From positions 558,001 to 622,000 of the forward strand of contig MPNC01000001.1 in NCBI GenBank assembly GCA_002238825.1: DNA of 64,000 nucleotides, read 5' to 3'. A model generated the notes under the pieces. It made no database searches. It saw nothing but the letters and a program-made list of their open reading frames with translations, and was not told the origin of the DNA. Made by a program: the position numbers and the translations under genes. Positions 44,650-51,801 of the stretch are shown here, one piece after another (the first letter of the stretch is position 1; every line of letters begins with the position of its first letter). This stretch comes from SAR202 cluster bacterium bin87 (GTDB taxonomy: Bacteria > Chloroflexota > Dehalococcoidia > Lucifugimonadales > UBA3495).

Positions 44650-45060
44650 ATGCCCGAAATCTGCGCCGTCAACTACATCGACCACGTCGGCGTCGCCGTT
44701 CGTGACATCCGGGCTTCCCTGGACTTCTTCTCCGCGAACTTCGGCGCGCCCGACGCCGAGGTGGTCGAGCTCGATGATCAGGCCGTTCGCGCCTGCCTCA
44801 TTGCAATTGGCCAGACCCGTCTGGAGCTCCTCGAACCCCTGACTCCCGAAAGCGCCGTCGGTCGCTTCATCGAGCGGCGTGGCGAGGGCCTGCATCATCT
44901 CGCCCTCAACGTGGACGACATCGCGGGCAAGCTCAAGATACTCTCCGCCAACGGCCTGTCCCTCATCGACTCCGAGCCCCGCCACGGCCTCTCCGGGTCC
45001 ATAGGCTTCGTTCACCCCCGGTCAGTCTTTGGCGTCCTGACCGAGCTCGTAGAGAACTGA
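44650..45060 (+). CDS. mce: Methylmalonyl-CoA epimerase
   Basis: A 136-residue VOC-fold metalloenzyme that interconverts (S)- and (R)-methylmalonyl-CoA. It begins YIDHVGVAVRDIRASLDFFS with the first metal-binding His, has IGQTRLELLEPLTPESAVGR and RGEGLHHLALNVDDI with the second His, and ends SVFGVLTELVE with the usual Glu. ATG 44650 follows GGAGGCGAACCAACG. It closes the mutase module; genes for propionyl-CoA carboxylase and the meaB chaperone are not in the window. Confidence 0.92.
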   Translation: MPEICAVNYIDHVGVAVRDIRASLDFFSANFGAPDAEVVELDDQAVRACLIAIGQTRLELLEPLTPESAVGRFIERRGEGLHHLALNVDDIAGKLKILSANGLSLIDSEPRHGLSGSIGFVHPRSVFGVLTELVEN

Positions 45061-45111
45061 CCGCCCGGCGGTCATTGCGACCGTGGCGCGGCAATCCGGC
45101 CGGTCGCGCGT

Positions 45112-46107
45112 ATGCCAGCCCACGTCATCTACGGCGATTCGTTCCTTGTCGCCGAGCGCCTCCGCCGTGTGAAGATCGAGGCCGGCGCCGCCGACCTCAT
45201 GGACTCCAACCGGCACGTCGTCTCGGCGGCCCGTGCCCGTCCCGACGAAGTGCTGGCGATGTGCAACTCGATGCCCTTCCTCGACACCATGCGCCTCGTT
45301 GAGATCGAGGGCGTCCTCGCCAGCCAGCAGGGAACCGGTGGGGGCCGCCGCTCTGGCCGCCGTGCCGCGTCCGCCGCCGGCGCGTGGAGTCAACTGGCCG
45401 ATGCCGTCCCGACTCTTCCCGATACCACTCTGCTCATCTTTATCGACGGTGACGCCCAGCAGAGCAACCCATTGCTCCGCACTTTGTCCGAGAGCTGCGC
45501 CGTCCACCGTGAAGCCACCCCCAACGCCCAGGCGCTGTTGCAGTGGATCAAGCGCCGCGCCGAGGACAAGGGTTCCAGCATCACGCCTCCAGCCATGCAG
45601 GTGCTCGCCGAACTCGTGGGCGGAGACCTGTGGACCATCGACCGCGAGCTGGAGAAGCTGTCCCTCTACGCCACCGGTCGCGACATCACCGATACCGATG
45701 TCCGCGCCATGGTGCCCTACGCCCAGGAGGCCAACATCTTCGCTGCCGTGGACGCTGTCATGGATGGGCGCCCCGGTCCCGCCCTGCGCTCGCTGATGCA
45801 ACTCATCGAGGACGGTCAGGAACCTCTATACATCATCGCCATGATCGAACGGCAGCTCCGCCTCATCGCCCTCGCCCGCGACCTGACCGATCGCGGCGTT
45901 GCCCAGCCCGACCTCGGTCGGCGTATGGGCACCAATTCCCACTTCGTGGTCCGCAAGACCCTCGGCCAGGCCCGCCGGCTGACCCTGCCTCAGATCCGGA
46001 GCAAGTACCGCCGGGTGCTGGAAAGCGACCTCGCCATCAAGCAGGGTCGCCTTGATCCTGCCCTGTCTTTGCAGCTCCTGGTGGCCGATCTGGCCGCCAA
46101 TTCCTGA
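45112..46107 (+). CDS. holA: DNA polymerase III, delta subunit
   Basis: A 331-residue clamp-loader subunit. The N-terminal domain starts VIYGDSFLVAERLRRVKIEA and has MCNSMPFLDTMRLVEIEGVL; the middle has PDTTLLIFIDGDAQQSNPLL, and LAELVGGDLWTIDRELEKLS matches the family's AAA-like core without Walker residues. The C-terminal helical collar contains DGRPGPALRSLMQLIEDGQE. A glycine/arginine-rich insert (GGGRRSGRRAASAAG) is a local peculiarity. Its 51-base upstream gap holds a truncated palindromic repeat. It converges on the ABC ATPase gene. Confidence 0.9.
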   Translation: MPAHVIYGDSFLVAERLRRVKIEAGAADLMDSNRHVVSAARARPDEVLAMCNSMPFLDTMRLVEIEGVLASQQGTGGGRRSGRRAASAAGAWSQLADAVPTLPDTTLLIFIDGDAQQSNPLLRTLSESCAVHREATPNAQALLQWIKRRAEDKGSSITPPAMQVLAELVGGDLWTIDRELEKLSLYATGRDITDTDVRAMVPYAQEANIFAAVDAVMDGRPGPALRSLMQLIEDGQEPLYIIAMIERQLRLIALARDLTDRGVAQPDLGRRMGTNSHFVVRKTLGQARRLTLPQIRSKYRRVLESDLAIKQGRLDPALSLQLLVADLAANS

Positions 46108-46125
46108 CCCAGCTATCCTGGCGAG

Positions 46126-47109
46126 CTATTCTCCGTCCGTGTACGTAACCGGGTTGTAGCACGCCGCCCAGTGCCCGCTTTCCAGTTCGGCCAGCCCGGG
46201 CGTGCTGTCGGACCGGCATCGGTTCAGGGCTTTGGGGCAACGCGGCAGGAACGGACACTCCTCGGACAGGTTGATCAGATCGGGTGGCGCGCCTCTCAGC
46301 GCCTGCAGCCTTCTTCCCGCGGCGTCCAGGCGCGGCAGGCTCTGCAACAGCGACCAGGTGTAGGGATGGCGTGGCTGTTTGAACAGCGGCAGCAGTCCCG
46401 CAGTCTCAACCAGGTGCCCCGCGTACATCACGCCCACCCGGCGCGCCATGTTGGCCACCACCCCCATGTCGTGCGTGATCAGCAGGATCGCCGATTTGGA
46501 GTCTCGGCTCAGTTCCTTCAGGCGTTCCAGTATCTCCGCCTGCAGCGTTACGTCCACGCTGGATGTGACTTCGTCTGCGATCAGCAGCCGGGGCCGCATG
46601 ACCATCGCCATCGCCAGCATCACCCGCTGGCACTGCCCGCCGCTCAGCGTGAACGGGTACGCGGACATCATGCGCCGGGGATCCGGCACCCCCAACTCCC
46701 GCATCATCTCCTGGCACACCGATCCTGCCGCCCTTCGGTTCAGCTGCGAATGGGTGATGATCACCTCGGTCAGCTGCGCGCCGATGGTCTGCACCGGGTT
46801 GAGCGCCGATTGCGCGTCCTGGAATACCAGGGACATCGCCTTGCCCCGGAGTTCCCGCACGTATTCCTGGGGGGCGCTCACCAGGTCCACCCCGTCAAAC
46901 AGCACCCTCCCCCCGGTGATCTCGCCGTTGTCCGGCAGCAGCCCCATCACCGCCAGCGCCAGCGCGCTCTTTCCTGCGCCGCTCTCGCCTACGATGCAGT
47001 ACACCTCCTCCTCTTCTTGCGAGAAAGAAACCCCGTTCACGGCGTGTACCACCCCATTGGGTACCCGGAATTCCACGCGCAGGTCTTCGACTTGAAGGAT
47101 TGAGTTCAT
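46126..47109 (-). CDS. Oligopeptide/dipeptide ABC transporter ATP-binding protein (DppD/OppD type)
   Basis: A 327-residue ABC ATPase. Walker A is GESGAGKSALALAV, the signature is LSGGQCQRVMLAMAM, Walker B lies in LLIADEVTSSVDVT (DEV instead of the usual DEP), and the switch His is in LLITHDMGVVA. The C-terminal oligo_HPY extension has CPFLPRCPKALNRC, which in relatives binds an iron-sulfur cluster. It may serve the ATPase-less importer at 34.5-38.4 kb. The partner DppF-type ATPase is not here. ATG 47109 uses the AAGGAG carried on the left 56-bp direct repeat, so the inserted cassette has kept its ribosome-binding site. Confidence 0.93.
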   Translation of the reverse strand: MNSILQVEDLRVEFRVPNGVVHAVNGVSFSQEEEEVYCIVGESGAGKSALALAVMGLLPDNGEITGGRVLFDGVDLVSAPQEYVRELRGKAMSLVFQDAQSALNPVQTIGAQLTEVIITHSQLNRRAAGSVCQEMMRELGVPDPRRMMSAYPFTLSGGQCQRVMLAMAMVMRPRLLIADEVTSSVDVTLQAEILERLKELSRDSKSAILLITHDMGVVANMARRVGVMYAGHLVETAGLLPLFKQPRHPYTWSLLQSLPRLDAAGRRLQALRGAPPDLINLSEECPFLPRCPKALNRCRSDSTPGLAELESGHWAACYNPVTYTDGE

Positions 47110-47162
47110 GCTAGCCGCTCCTTCCAGCTGTTTCCTGCGCGGCCTCCGTCAGGTTAACCGCC
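47107..47162. repeat. Left direct repeat of the HNH cassette
   Basis: A copy of the PHP gene 3' end with stop, AAGGAG and ATG; here the ATG begins the ABC ATPase gene. It differs from the right copy at two bases near its upstream (PHP-coding) edge. Confidence 0.85.
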
Positions 47163-47212
47163 GGTTCCGTTTGAATTTGCGTGATGCCCATAATCACCAT
47201 TCCATAGACGAA

Positions 47213-47920
47213 TTAGAGCAAAATCGTTTGACCGTTGGACGGGTTTCGGTCTAAGTTGCTTTTCGACCAATTGCATGGGCCGCACGACAGTACGCAATTG
47301 GCCGGACTATGTGAGCCGCCATTCGCCAGCGCGATTACGTGTTCAATCTGCATTGCCTGAATTTCAACGTCATGCCCGCAGTAGTAACACCGCCCTCGCT
47401 GCCGCCTATACTGCAAACGGGTCCAATCCTCAGGAAGGCCAGCACCGGGCGCGCTCCACTTCCTGGCCGCGCGCCGAGCGGCCGCACGTTTCTTAGCCAG
47501 TCGTCTCGCCGGGGTCTTGTGGCGGTCGCGTTGACGCTGGCGTTCCCGTTCCCGCTCTTTGGCCAATTCGCGCCTGTGCTCCCGTTGCTCGCGCCTTCGC
47601 TCCCGTTCAGCCTCTCGCTCTGCCGCCCGTTTCTCGCGCCTTTTCTGGACGGCCAGCTTCGCAGGCGCACGTCTTTCGGCCTGCTTTGCTAGTATCGTTT
47701 CCCGGTTCCGTTCATAGTAGCGGACATTCTCACTTGCTCTCGCCAGTTTTCCTGTTGCCGTTGCCCGCCGCGCTTTCCTTGCCGCAATATGGCAACGGCG
47801 ACAGTCGGATGTTCTACCGCTGGCCTTGGTTTTGTCGGGATAAAATTCTGCGACCGACTTGGCTTGCCTGCAACGCGAACATCGCGCCGTGCTATCACTG
47901 CTATCACTCTGCGTCATCAT
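47213..47920 (-). CDS. HNH endonuclease with N-terminal zinc finger
   Basis: A 235-residue protein resembling free-standing HNH endonucleases of phages and mobile DNA. An N-terminal zinc finger has Cys14/17 and Cys40/43 (CSRC...CRRC). A very basic, charged helical middle of about 80 residues (Arg/Glu-rich) follows. The C-terminal HNH domain has Cys178/181 and Cys213/216 as structural pairs, with QIEHVIALANGG carrying the Glu-His of the active site, plus Asn208 and CGPCNWSKS. ATG 47920 overlaps the upstream small gene (ATGA), so they are translationally coupled. Expected to cut DNA site-specifically, possibly to drive spread of the cassette. Confidence 0.85.
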   Translation of the reverse strand: MMTQSDSSDSTARCSRCRQAKSVAEFYPDKTKASGRTSDCRRCHIAARKARRATATGKLARASENVRYYERNRETILAKQAERRAPAKLAVQKRREKRAAEREAERERRREQREHRRELAKERERERQRQRDRHKTPARRLAKKRAAARRAARKWSAPGAGLPEDWTRLQYRRQRGRCYYCGHDVEIQAMQIEHVIALANGGSHSPANCVLSCGPCNWSKSNLDRNPSNGQTILL

Positions 47921-48126
47921 CGCGGAACGTCTATTTTATAGATTGCCGCGATTTCATCCGCTGCTTCATCACTGATGGGGGCAGCGTTGCTAGTGTCGAG
48001 CTCGACAAGAAAGTCTTTCCCGTCTGGTGCCATCAACCGGACTGTCAGGTTTCCTCTCCCATCATATCGGACCACTTCGGCGATGATGAGAGCCCATGGG
48101 TATTGTGTTCCTCGGTCAGTAGCCAT
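47917..48126 (-). CDS. Small protein of the HNH cassette, function unknown
   Basis: A 69-residue protein beginning MATDRGTQYPWALIIAEVVR. It has a beta-rich first half (DGRGNLTVRLMAPDGKDFLV) and a helical end (SDEAADEIAAIYKI). I recognise no family. Its start codon lies on the right direct repeat and uses the same AAGGAG that serves the ABC ATPase at the other end. The 4-base overlap with the HNH gene suggests a paired role, such as a regulator, inhibitor or accessory factor. Confidence 0.6.
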   Translation of the reverse strand: MATDRGTQYPWALIIAEVVRYDGRGNLTVRLMAPDGKDFLVELDTSNAAPISDEAADEIAAIYKIDVPR

Positions 48127-48179
48127 GCTAGCCGCTCCTTCCAGCTGTTTCCTGCGCGGCCTCCGTCAGATCAACCGCC
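48124..48179. repeat. Right direct repeat of the HNH cassette
   Basis: The end of the PHP gene itself: last 14 codons, stop, AAGGAG and an ATG that here begins the 69-residue protein. Positions 48124-48169 match 47107-47152 exactly. Confidence 0.85.
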
Positions 48180-48799
48180 CGCATTCGCCCCGCCTTCAGC
48201 TCGGCAATTAGTTCCTCCACCGAGGCGATCCGGCGCTCGAACAGCGTCGCCGCCGTTCCCATTTGACGCAGGTAGTGGGTGTCGCTCCCGCCGGTTCCGG
48301 GCAGGCGCAGCCCTTGGCGCAAATCGTCGGCGAACCGGTTCTCCGACTCCTTGCCCCGGCCGTTGTGCGACTCTACCGCGTCGAACAGGCGGAGCATCTC
48401 GTCATCCAGCGCCCGGTGCAGCATCTCCGAACGTACCTCCGGGTCTTTTCCGGGGTCGGCCAGGAAGCGACGCCGGTACGGATGGGCGGCGATGAGGACT
48501 GCGCCGTGGCGGTCCGCCTCTTCTCGCAGGAAAGCCGGCTTGTGCATCCCAAACTTGTACTGTTGCAGGCCGAATACCAGCACATGCCCGGCGTCGGTAT
48601 TGATTTCCGAGCCGGGCAGAACCAGTATCCCGTGCCGACGGGTCAACTCCCTCGCCGCGTCTGTCGGCCAGAAGTCGTCGTGTTCCGTCAGGCAGATGCC
48701 GTCCATTCCGGATTGGCGGGCGGCATCTACCAATTCGTCCGCCGACACGAAACTGTCGTCTGATTTCGGATAGGTATGCGTGTGCAGGTCGATCAGCAA
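48128..48799 (-). CDS. PHP-domain metal-dependent phosphoesterase
   Basis: A 223-residue PHP-fold hydrolase. The metal sites are visible: LIDLHTHTYPKSDDSF (H-x-H), ICLTEHDDFW, IAAHPYRRRF, and GTGGSDTHY near the end. Relatives hydrolyse phosphoesters such as nucleoside bisphosphates or histidinol phosphate; the substrate is undetermined. I chose TTG 48799, preceded by GGGGGAAAA; the frame is open upstream but enters repeat DNA and lacks family similarity. Its last 14 codons are duplicated at the far end of the HNH cassette. Before the insertion it probably lay directly upstream of the ABC ATPase gene. Confidence 0.85.
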   Translation of the reverse strand: MLIDLHTHTYPKSDDSFVSADELVDAARQSGMDGICLTEHDDFWPTDAARELTRRHGILVLPGSEINTDAGHVLVFGLQQYKFGMHKPAFLREEADRHGAVLIAAHPYRRRFLADPGKDPEVRSEMLHRALDDEMLRLFDAVESHNGRGKESENRFADDLRQGLRLPGTGGSDTHYLRQMGTAATLFERRIASVEELIAELKAGRMRAVDLTEAAQETAGRSG

Positions 48800-48876
48800 T
48801 TTTCCCCCGGCATCTATGAAGGGAAAATCATACCATCTATCACCCCCTCGGCGATCTACCCCTCCGGGTATCCATG

Positions 48877-49282
48877 GCAATCGCGTTTTGAGAGGTCGCC
48901 TCCCGTCATTGCGAGCGGAACCGTCATTGCGAGCGGAGCGCGGCAATCCCGCCGGGGCAAGCAACGCGCCGGGCCAACGGGATCGCCGCGTTGCGTCGCG
49001 TCGCTTCTCGCGATGACAAACTGGGTACGCCTGAGTCGGCAGGGCAATCGCATTTTGAAAGGTTGCCTCCCGTCATCGCGAGCGGAACCGTCATTGCGAG
49101 CGCAGCGCGGCAATCCCGTCGGGGAAGGAACGCCCCTGGGCCAACGAGATCGCCGCGTCGCGTCGCTTCTCGCGATGACAAACTGGGTACGCCTGAGTCG
49201 GCAGGGCAATCGCATTTTGAAAGGTTGCCTCCCATCATTCCAATTTTGCCTCCCATCATTCCAATCTTGCCTCCCGTCATTC
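48877..49282. repeat. Tandem repeat region, about 165-bp units plus 21-bp units
   Basis: GGCAATCGCATTTTGAAAGG-type unit starts recur at about 48877, 49044 and 49205, each followed by CCTCCCGTCATTGCGAGC palindromes and CAAACTGGGTACGCCTGAG. The third start passes into CCTCCCATCATTCCAATTTTG and a near copy, a 21-bp tandem. Confidence 0.7.
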
Positions 49283-50013
49283 CCGCGAAAGCGGGAATCT
49301 AGAAGACACAGGCAACAGCGTTCGATAAGGAACCTGTTTTCTCTAGGCGGCGCTATCATCTCAAATTTGGATAATCGCATAGCCCTGGGTTACTCCATGC
49401 CCACGGGTGTCTTCGCCAGCGATGCTCGCCATTTTCGTCGGCCGATCAGCCGTCCTCCCGCGTCTGCACCCTCGGTCGCCGCGTCCTTTGTGACCCGGAC
49501 CGCCCGTCGCGATTGCCGCTCGAAAAATTGCTGACACCGGCCGCAGGCGCGAACCGCAGCCTTTCCCATAACATGTACATCACGCAGACAGTGGATCCCA
49601 TCCGGACCGAAGGGCAGTGCGCGCGCCCCCGTCCGGAGTCCCCGGCGCAAGGGACAACTGGTCCATTGGTCTCAACACAACATCGGAAAGATCGGGTTAA
49701 CGGGTTCAGGTTCAACGGCCTCGACGCTGTGGACTTCGGTCCGCAGCGTGTCGGATATGCAAATCGCTGTCCTGCGTCCTCACGCCGTCTTATTCAACGG
49801 CGCGGTGGCAGGATAGCGCGGCGGGTGTGACCTCCGCCCCGTGTCGACTTTCGCGCCTGTCGCGATGGTCGGGACATGGAAGCTTGGCACTCAAAATTCG
49901 CAGACAACGCCCTCAGGCCGTGGCGCCGACAACCTGGACCCCAATACCCGATCCCCGATGCCAAAATTGATCACAGCAACCACAACTTGAAGCCATCACC
50001 ACGAACCGAAAGG

Positions 50014-50115
50014 AGCGCCCAACTTCAGGCAGCGCCCAACTTCAGGCAGCGCCCAACTTCAAGGAGTGCCCAACGTCAGAGATTGCCCTGCCTCAAGGAT
50101 CGCTCAACTTCGTTC
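50014..50115. repeat. Degenerate 17-bp tandem repeat, about six copies
   Basis: AGCGCCCAACTTCAGGC occurs exactly at 50014 and 50031, then in progressively diverged copies at 50048, 50065, 50082 and 50099. The copies abut without spacers. Confidence 0.75.
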
Positions 50116-50263
50116 AACCGCTGGAAACCAATCCCGCCAACGTTCCTCGTTGCCCCCGACCGGGCGCGAATCCGGGAGGTGCCCGCACCAGGGCATCACT
50201 CGAACTACGACTCCGTGCAACACGGGGAACACCCTCGCCCGGAAATCCGTACGAGCATCAACC

Positions 50264-50423
50264 GTAACTGTTCAGAATTCAGGAGGTCGTCATTGCGAGG
50301 CGCTTGCGCCGTGGCAATCTCGACGGCGTAGCAGCCAAGCCTGTCTCGAAGGGCTCCTTTGCGCCAACGGGATTGCCGCGCTTCGCTCACAATGACATTT
50401 TCCCCGCAAGTCTGAACAGTTAG
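50264..50423. mobile_element. MITE, IS66-like ends, copy B with 8-bp target duplication
   Basis: 160 bp, ends GTAACTGTTCAGAATT and AAGTCTGAACAGTTAG. Flanked by CATCAACC on both sides (50256-50263 and 50424-50431). Internal sequence matches copy A (GTCATTGCGAGGCGCTTGCG and CGGGATTGCCGCGCTTCGCT). No coding capacity. Confidence 0.8.
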
Positions 50424-50474
50424 CATCAACCGCCGCGGCCACGGTCAGCCGCCCGCCCCTCGTTGAGGATGCCA

Positions 50475-51197
50475 ATGGGTTCTGTAGTCCACCATCAGGC
50501 CAGGAGTGCCGCTTTTCTCGATCGCGCTCGCTCTGCTGAAATCGACGACGTCAACGATGCCGCGGCCGCACTCCGCAGGTCCGCGTCTCACGCGGTTACT
50601 GCTCTGGCGATGCATGCCGGCATGCCGCATAACACCAGGCGGCGGCTGGAATTCGCTCTCCATGCCTATATCGCACAGGGTCAACTCAGCCGCTCGCATA
50701 TCAAGACCTTTCGTCAACTCCAATCCTTCCCCGACTACCTGGCCTCGGCCGCAACCCGCGCCGGCAAGACCTTCGGTGGTCGTGGATGCCCGTTGCGTCG
50801 TCTGCGTCGTCGCGTAGCCGCCTTGCTCAACGACGTTACCGCCATAATCGCCGGCGACCCCCGACCGGTCCGTTACCATCAGCGCTGGCTTCGTGGGCTC
50901 CCTCCGCACCCGGAGCGGGCCACCGTCTCGGCCATCGTCAGCGTGCGGGACATCCTCGAACTGCCCAACTACCAGGCCATCAAGTCTGAATGGGAATTGG
51001 AGCACGTGCCGCTGCTTCGGAGCCCCGACCCTCACGGATGGTACCAGCGCGGCGCCATCCCTTCCCCCTGCCCGTGCCACCCTGAAACGTGGAAGTCGCC
51101 GTCGGACATCCACCGCCGTTTCCCGTTATCTCCAATCTGGAAACGGGTCCTGGAACACGTCCTCGGCATACCGGTCCCGGACGTCCTCACTCCTTGA
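50475..51197 (+). CDS. Unrecognised protein between two MITEs
   Basis: A 240-residue basic protein, mostly helical by eye, starting MGSVVHHQARSAAFLDRARS. It has an Ala-rich helical first third, an Arg-rich stretch (GGRGCPLRRLRRRVAALLND), and a C-terminal part with LEHVPLLRSPDPHGWYQRGA and the cluster CPCHPETW. I know no matching family. ATG 50475 has GAGG six bases upstream. It is flanked by IS66-like MITE copies B and C. The frame is long and free of stops within repeat-rich DNA, which favours a real gene; expression is unproven. Confidence 0.5.
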   Translation: MGSVVHHQARSAAFLDRARSAEIDDVNDAAAALRRSASHAVTALAMHAGMPHNTRRRLEFALHAYIAQGQLSRSHIKTFRQLQSFPDYLASAATRAGKTFGGRGCPLRRLRRRVAALLNDVTAIIAGDPRPVRYHQRWLRGLPPHPERATVSAIVSVRDILELPNYQAIKSEWELEHVPLLRSPDPHGWYQRGAIPSPCPCHPETWKSPSDIHRRFPLSPIWKRVLEHVLGIPVPDVLTP

Positions 51198-51213
51198 TCC
51201 CAGGCGGGCGACC

Positions 51214-51367
51214 GTAACTGTTCAGAATTCAAGCGGTTGTCATTGCGAGGCGCCTGCGCCGTGGCAATCTCGATGCCGTGGCAGCAAGGTCTGCCCTGAA
51301 GGACTCCCCGGCGCTAACGAGATTGCCCCGCTTCGCTCGCAATGACAAAAGCTACTTTGCAAAGGCC
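51214..51367. mobile_element. MITE copy C, hybrid ends, 13-bp flanking direct repeat
   Basis: The left end is GTAACTGTTCAGAATT as in copies A and B, but the right end reads AGCTACTTTGCAAAGGCC, like the other palindrome families. CAGGCGGGCGACC occurs immediately on both sides (51201-51213 and 51368-51380). Confidence 0.65.
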
Positions 51368-51541
51368 CAGGCGGGCGACCAGGCAGTGCTGACATTCGGG
51401 GAAATACCCGTCGTTCCTGCGAAAGCGGGAACCCAGGAACCTTTGCCATGGGAAAGTCTGCCGGATTTTTACCCTGCATCGGCACGCTGGATTCCGGCGA
51501 AACCCGGAATAACGCGCAATGTCAACACTGCCTGGAATCTC

Positions 51542-51729
51542 ACGCGTACCCAGTTTGACGACCACGGGAGCAAATTTACATCGATAAACAGGATCGACAG
51601 GATGATGGCGTCCGGGTGGGACGTTCAATTTTCCAGCATCGTCGAGAGCGCGGGAGCGTTCACAATAATCAATCAAATCCTGTTCATCCTGTGCATCGAT
51701 GTAAAAGACAAAATGGGTACGCGCGAGTG
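51542..51729. repeat. Nested palindrome with outer CGCGTACCCA and inner TTTACATCGATAAACAGGAT arms
   Basis: Outer arms CGCGTACCCAGTTTG and AAAATGGGTACGCGCG enclose inner arms TTTACATCGATAAACAGGAT and ATCCTGTGCATCGATGTAAA. The outer arm also resembles CAAACTGGGTACGC in the tandem units at 49017 and 49188. Confidence 0.65.
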
Positions 51730-51801
51730 CCTGGCATTTCGGGTATGCGATATCGCGTACCCCGGGTGTCAGCGTGGCCCGATAGCCGGTGGCCGGCGCG
51801 C

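Larger units (their letters stand above)
47107..48179. mobile_element. Inserted HNH-endonuclease cassette bounded by 56-bp direct repeats
   Basis: The segments 47107-47162 and 48124-48179 are direct repeats: the first 46 bases are identical and the next 10 differ at two. Each encodes the last 14 codons of the PHP gene, its stop, an AAGGAG site and the following ATG. The offset is 1,017 bp. Between them lie only a small gene and an HNH endonuclease gene. The simplest reading is a cassette inserted at the 3' end of the PHP gene, between it and the ABC ATPase, restoring both flanking genes. Confidence 0.75.
48800..50474. other. Repeat-rich non-coding stretch
   Basis: It holds 161-167-bp tandem units (48877-49230), short 21-bp tandems (49230-49282), the hairpin ATTCCCGCGAAAGCGGGAAT (49281-49300), a 17-bp tandem array (50014-50115) and MITE copy B (50264-50423). 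The stretch 49320-50010 shows no convincing gene or RNA on either strand. Confidence 0.55.
51198..51801. other. Repeat-rich intergenic stretch before ftsK
   Basis: It holds MITE copy C (51214-51367), the hairpin CCTGCGAAAGCGGGAACCCAGG type (51417-51439), and the nested palindrome at 51542-51729. I see no gene. Confidence 0.5.

Noticed and set aside
46126-47109. Possible inactivation of the ABC ATPase (DEV instead of DEP in Walker B)
   Set aside because: The catalytic Glu is kept, and the other motifs are intact; the Pro is not essential.
49390-49650. Minus-strand frame of 86 codons in the repeat region
   Set aside because: Basic, low-information sequence without a ribosome-binding site or family features; flanked by repeats.
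50014-50115. Possible CRISPR array
   Set aside because: The 17-bp copies abut without spacers and diverge steadily; no cas gene is in the window.
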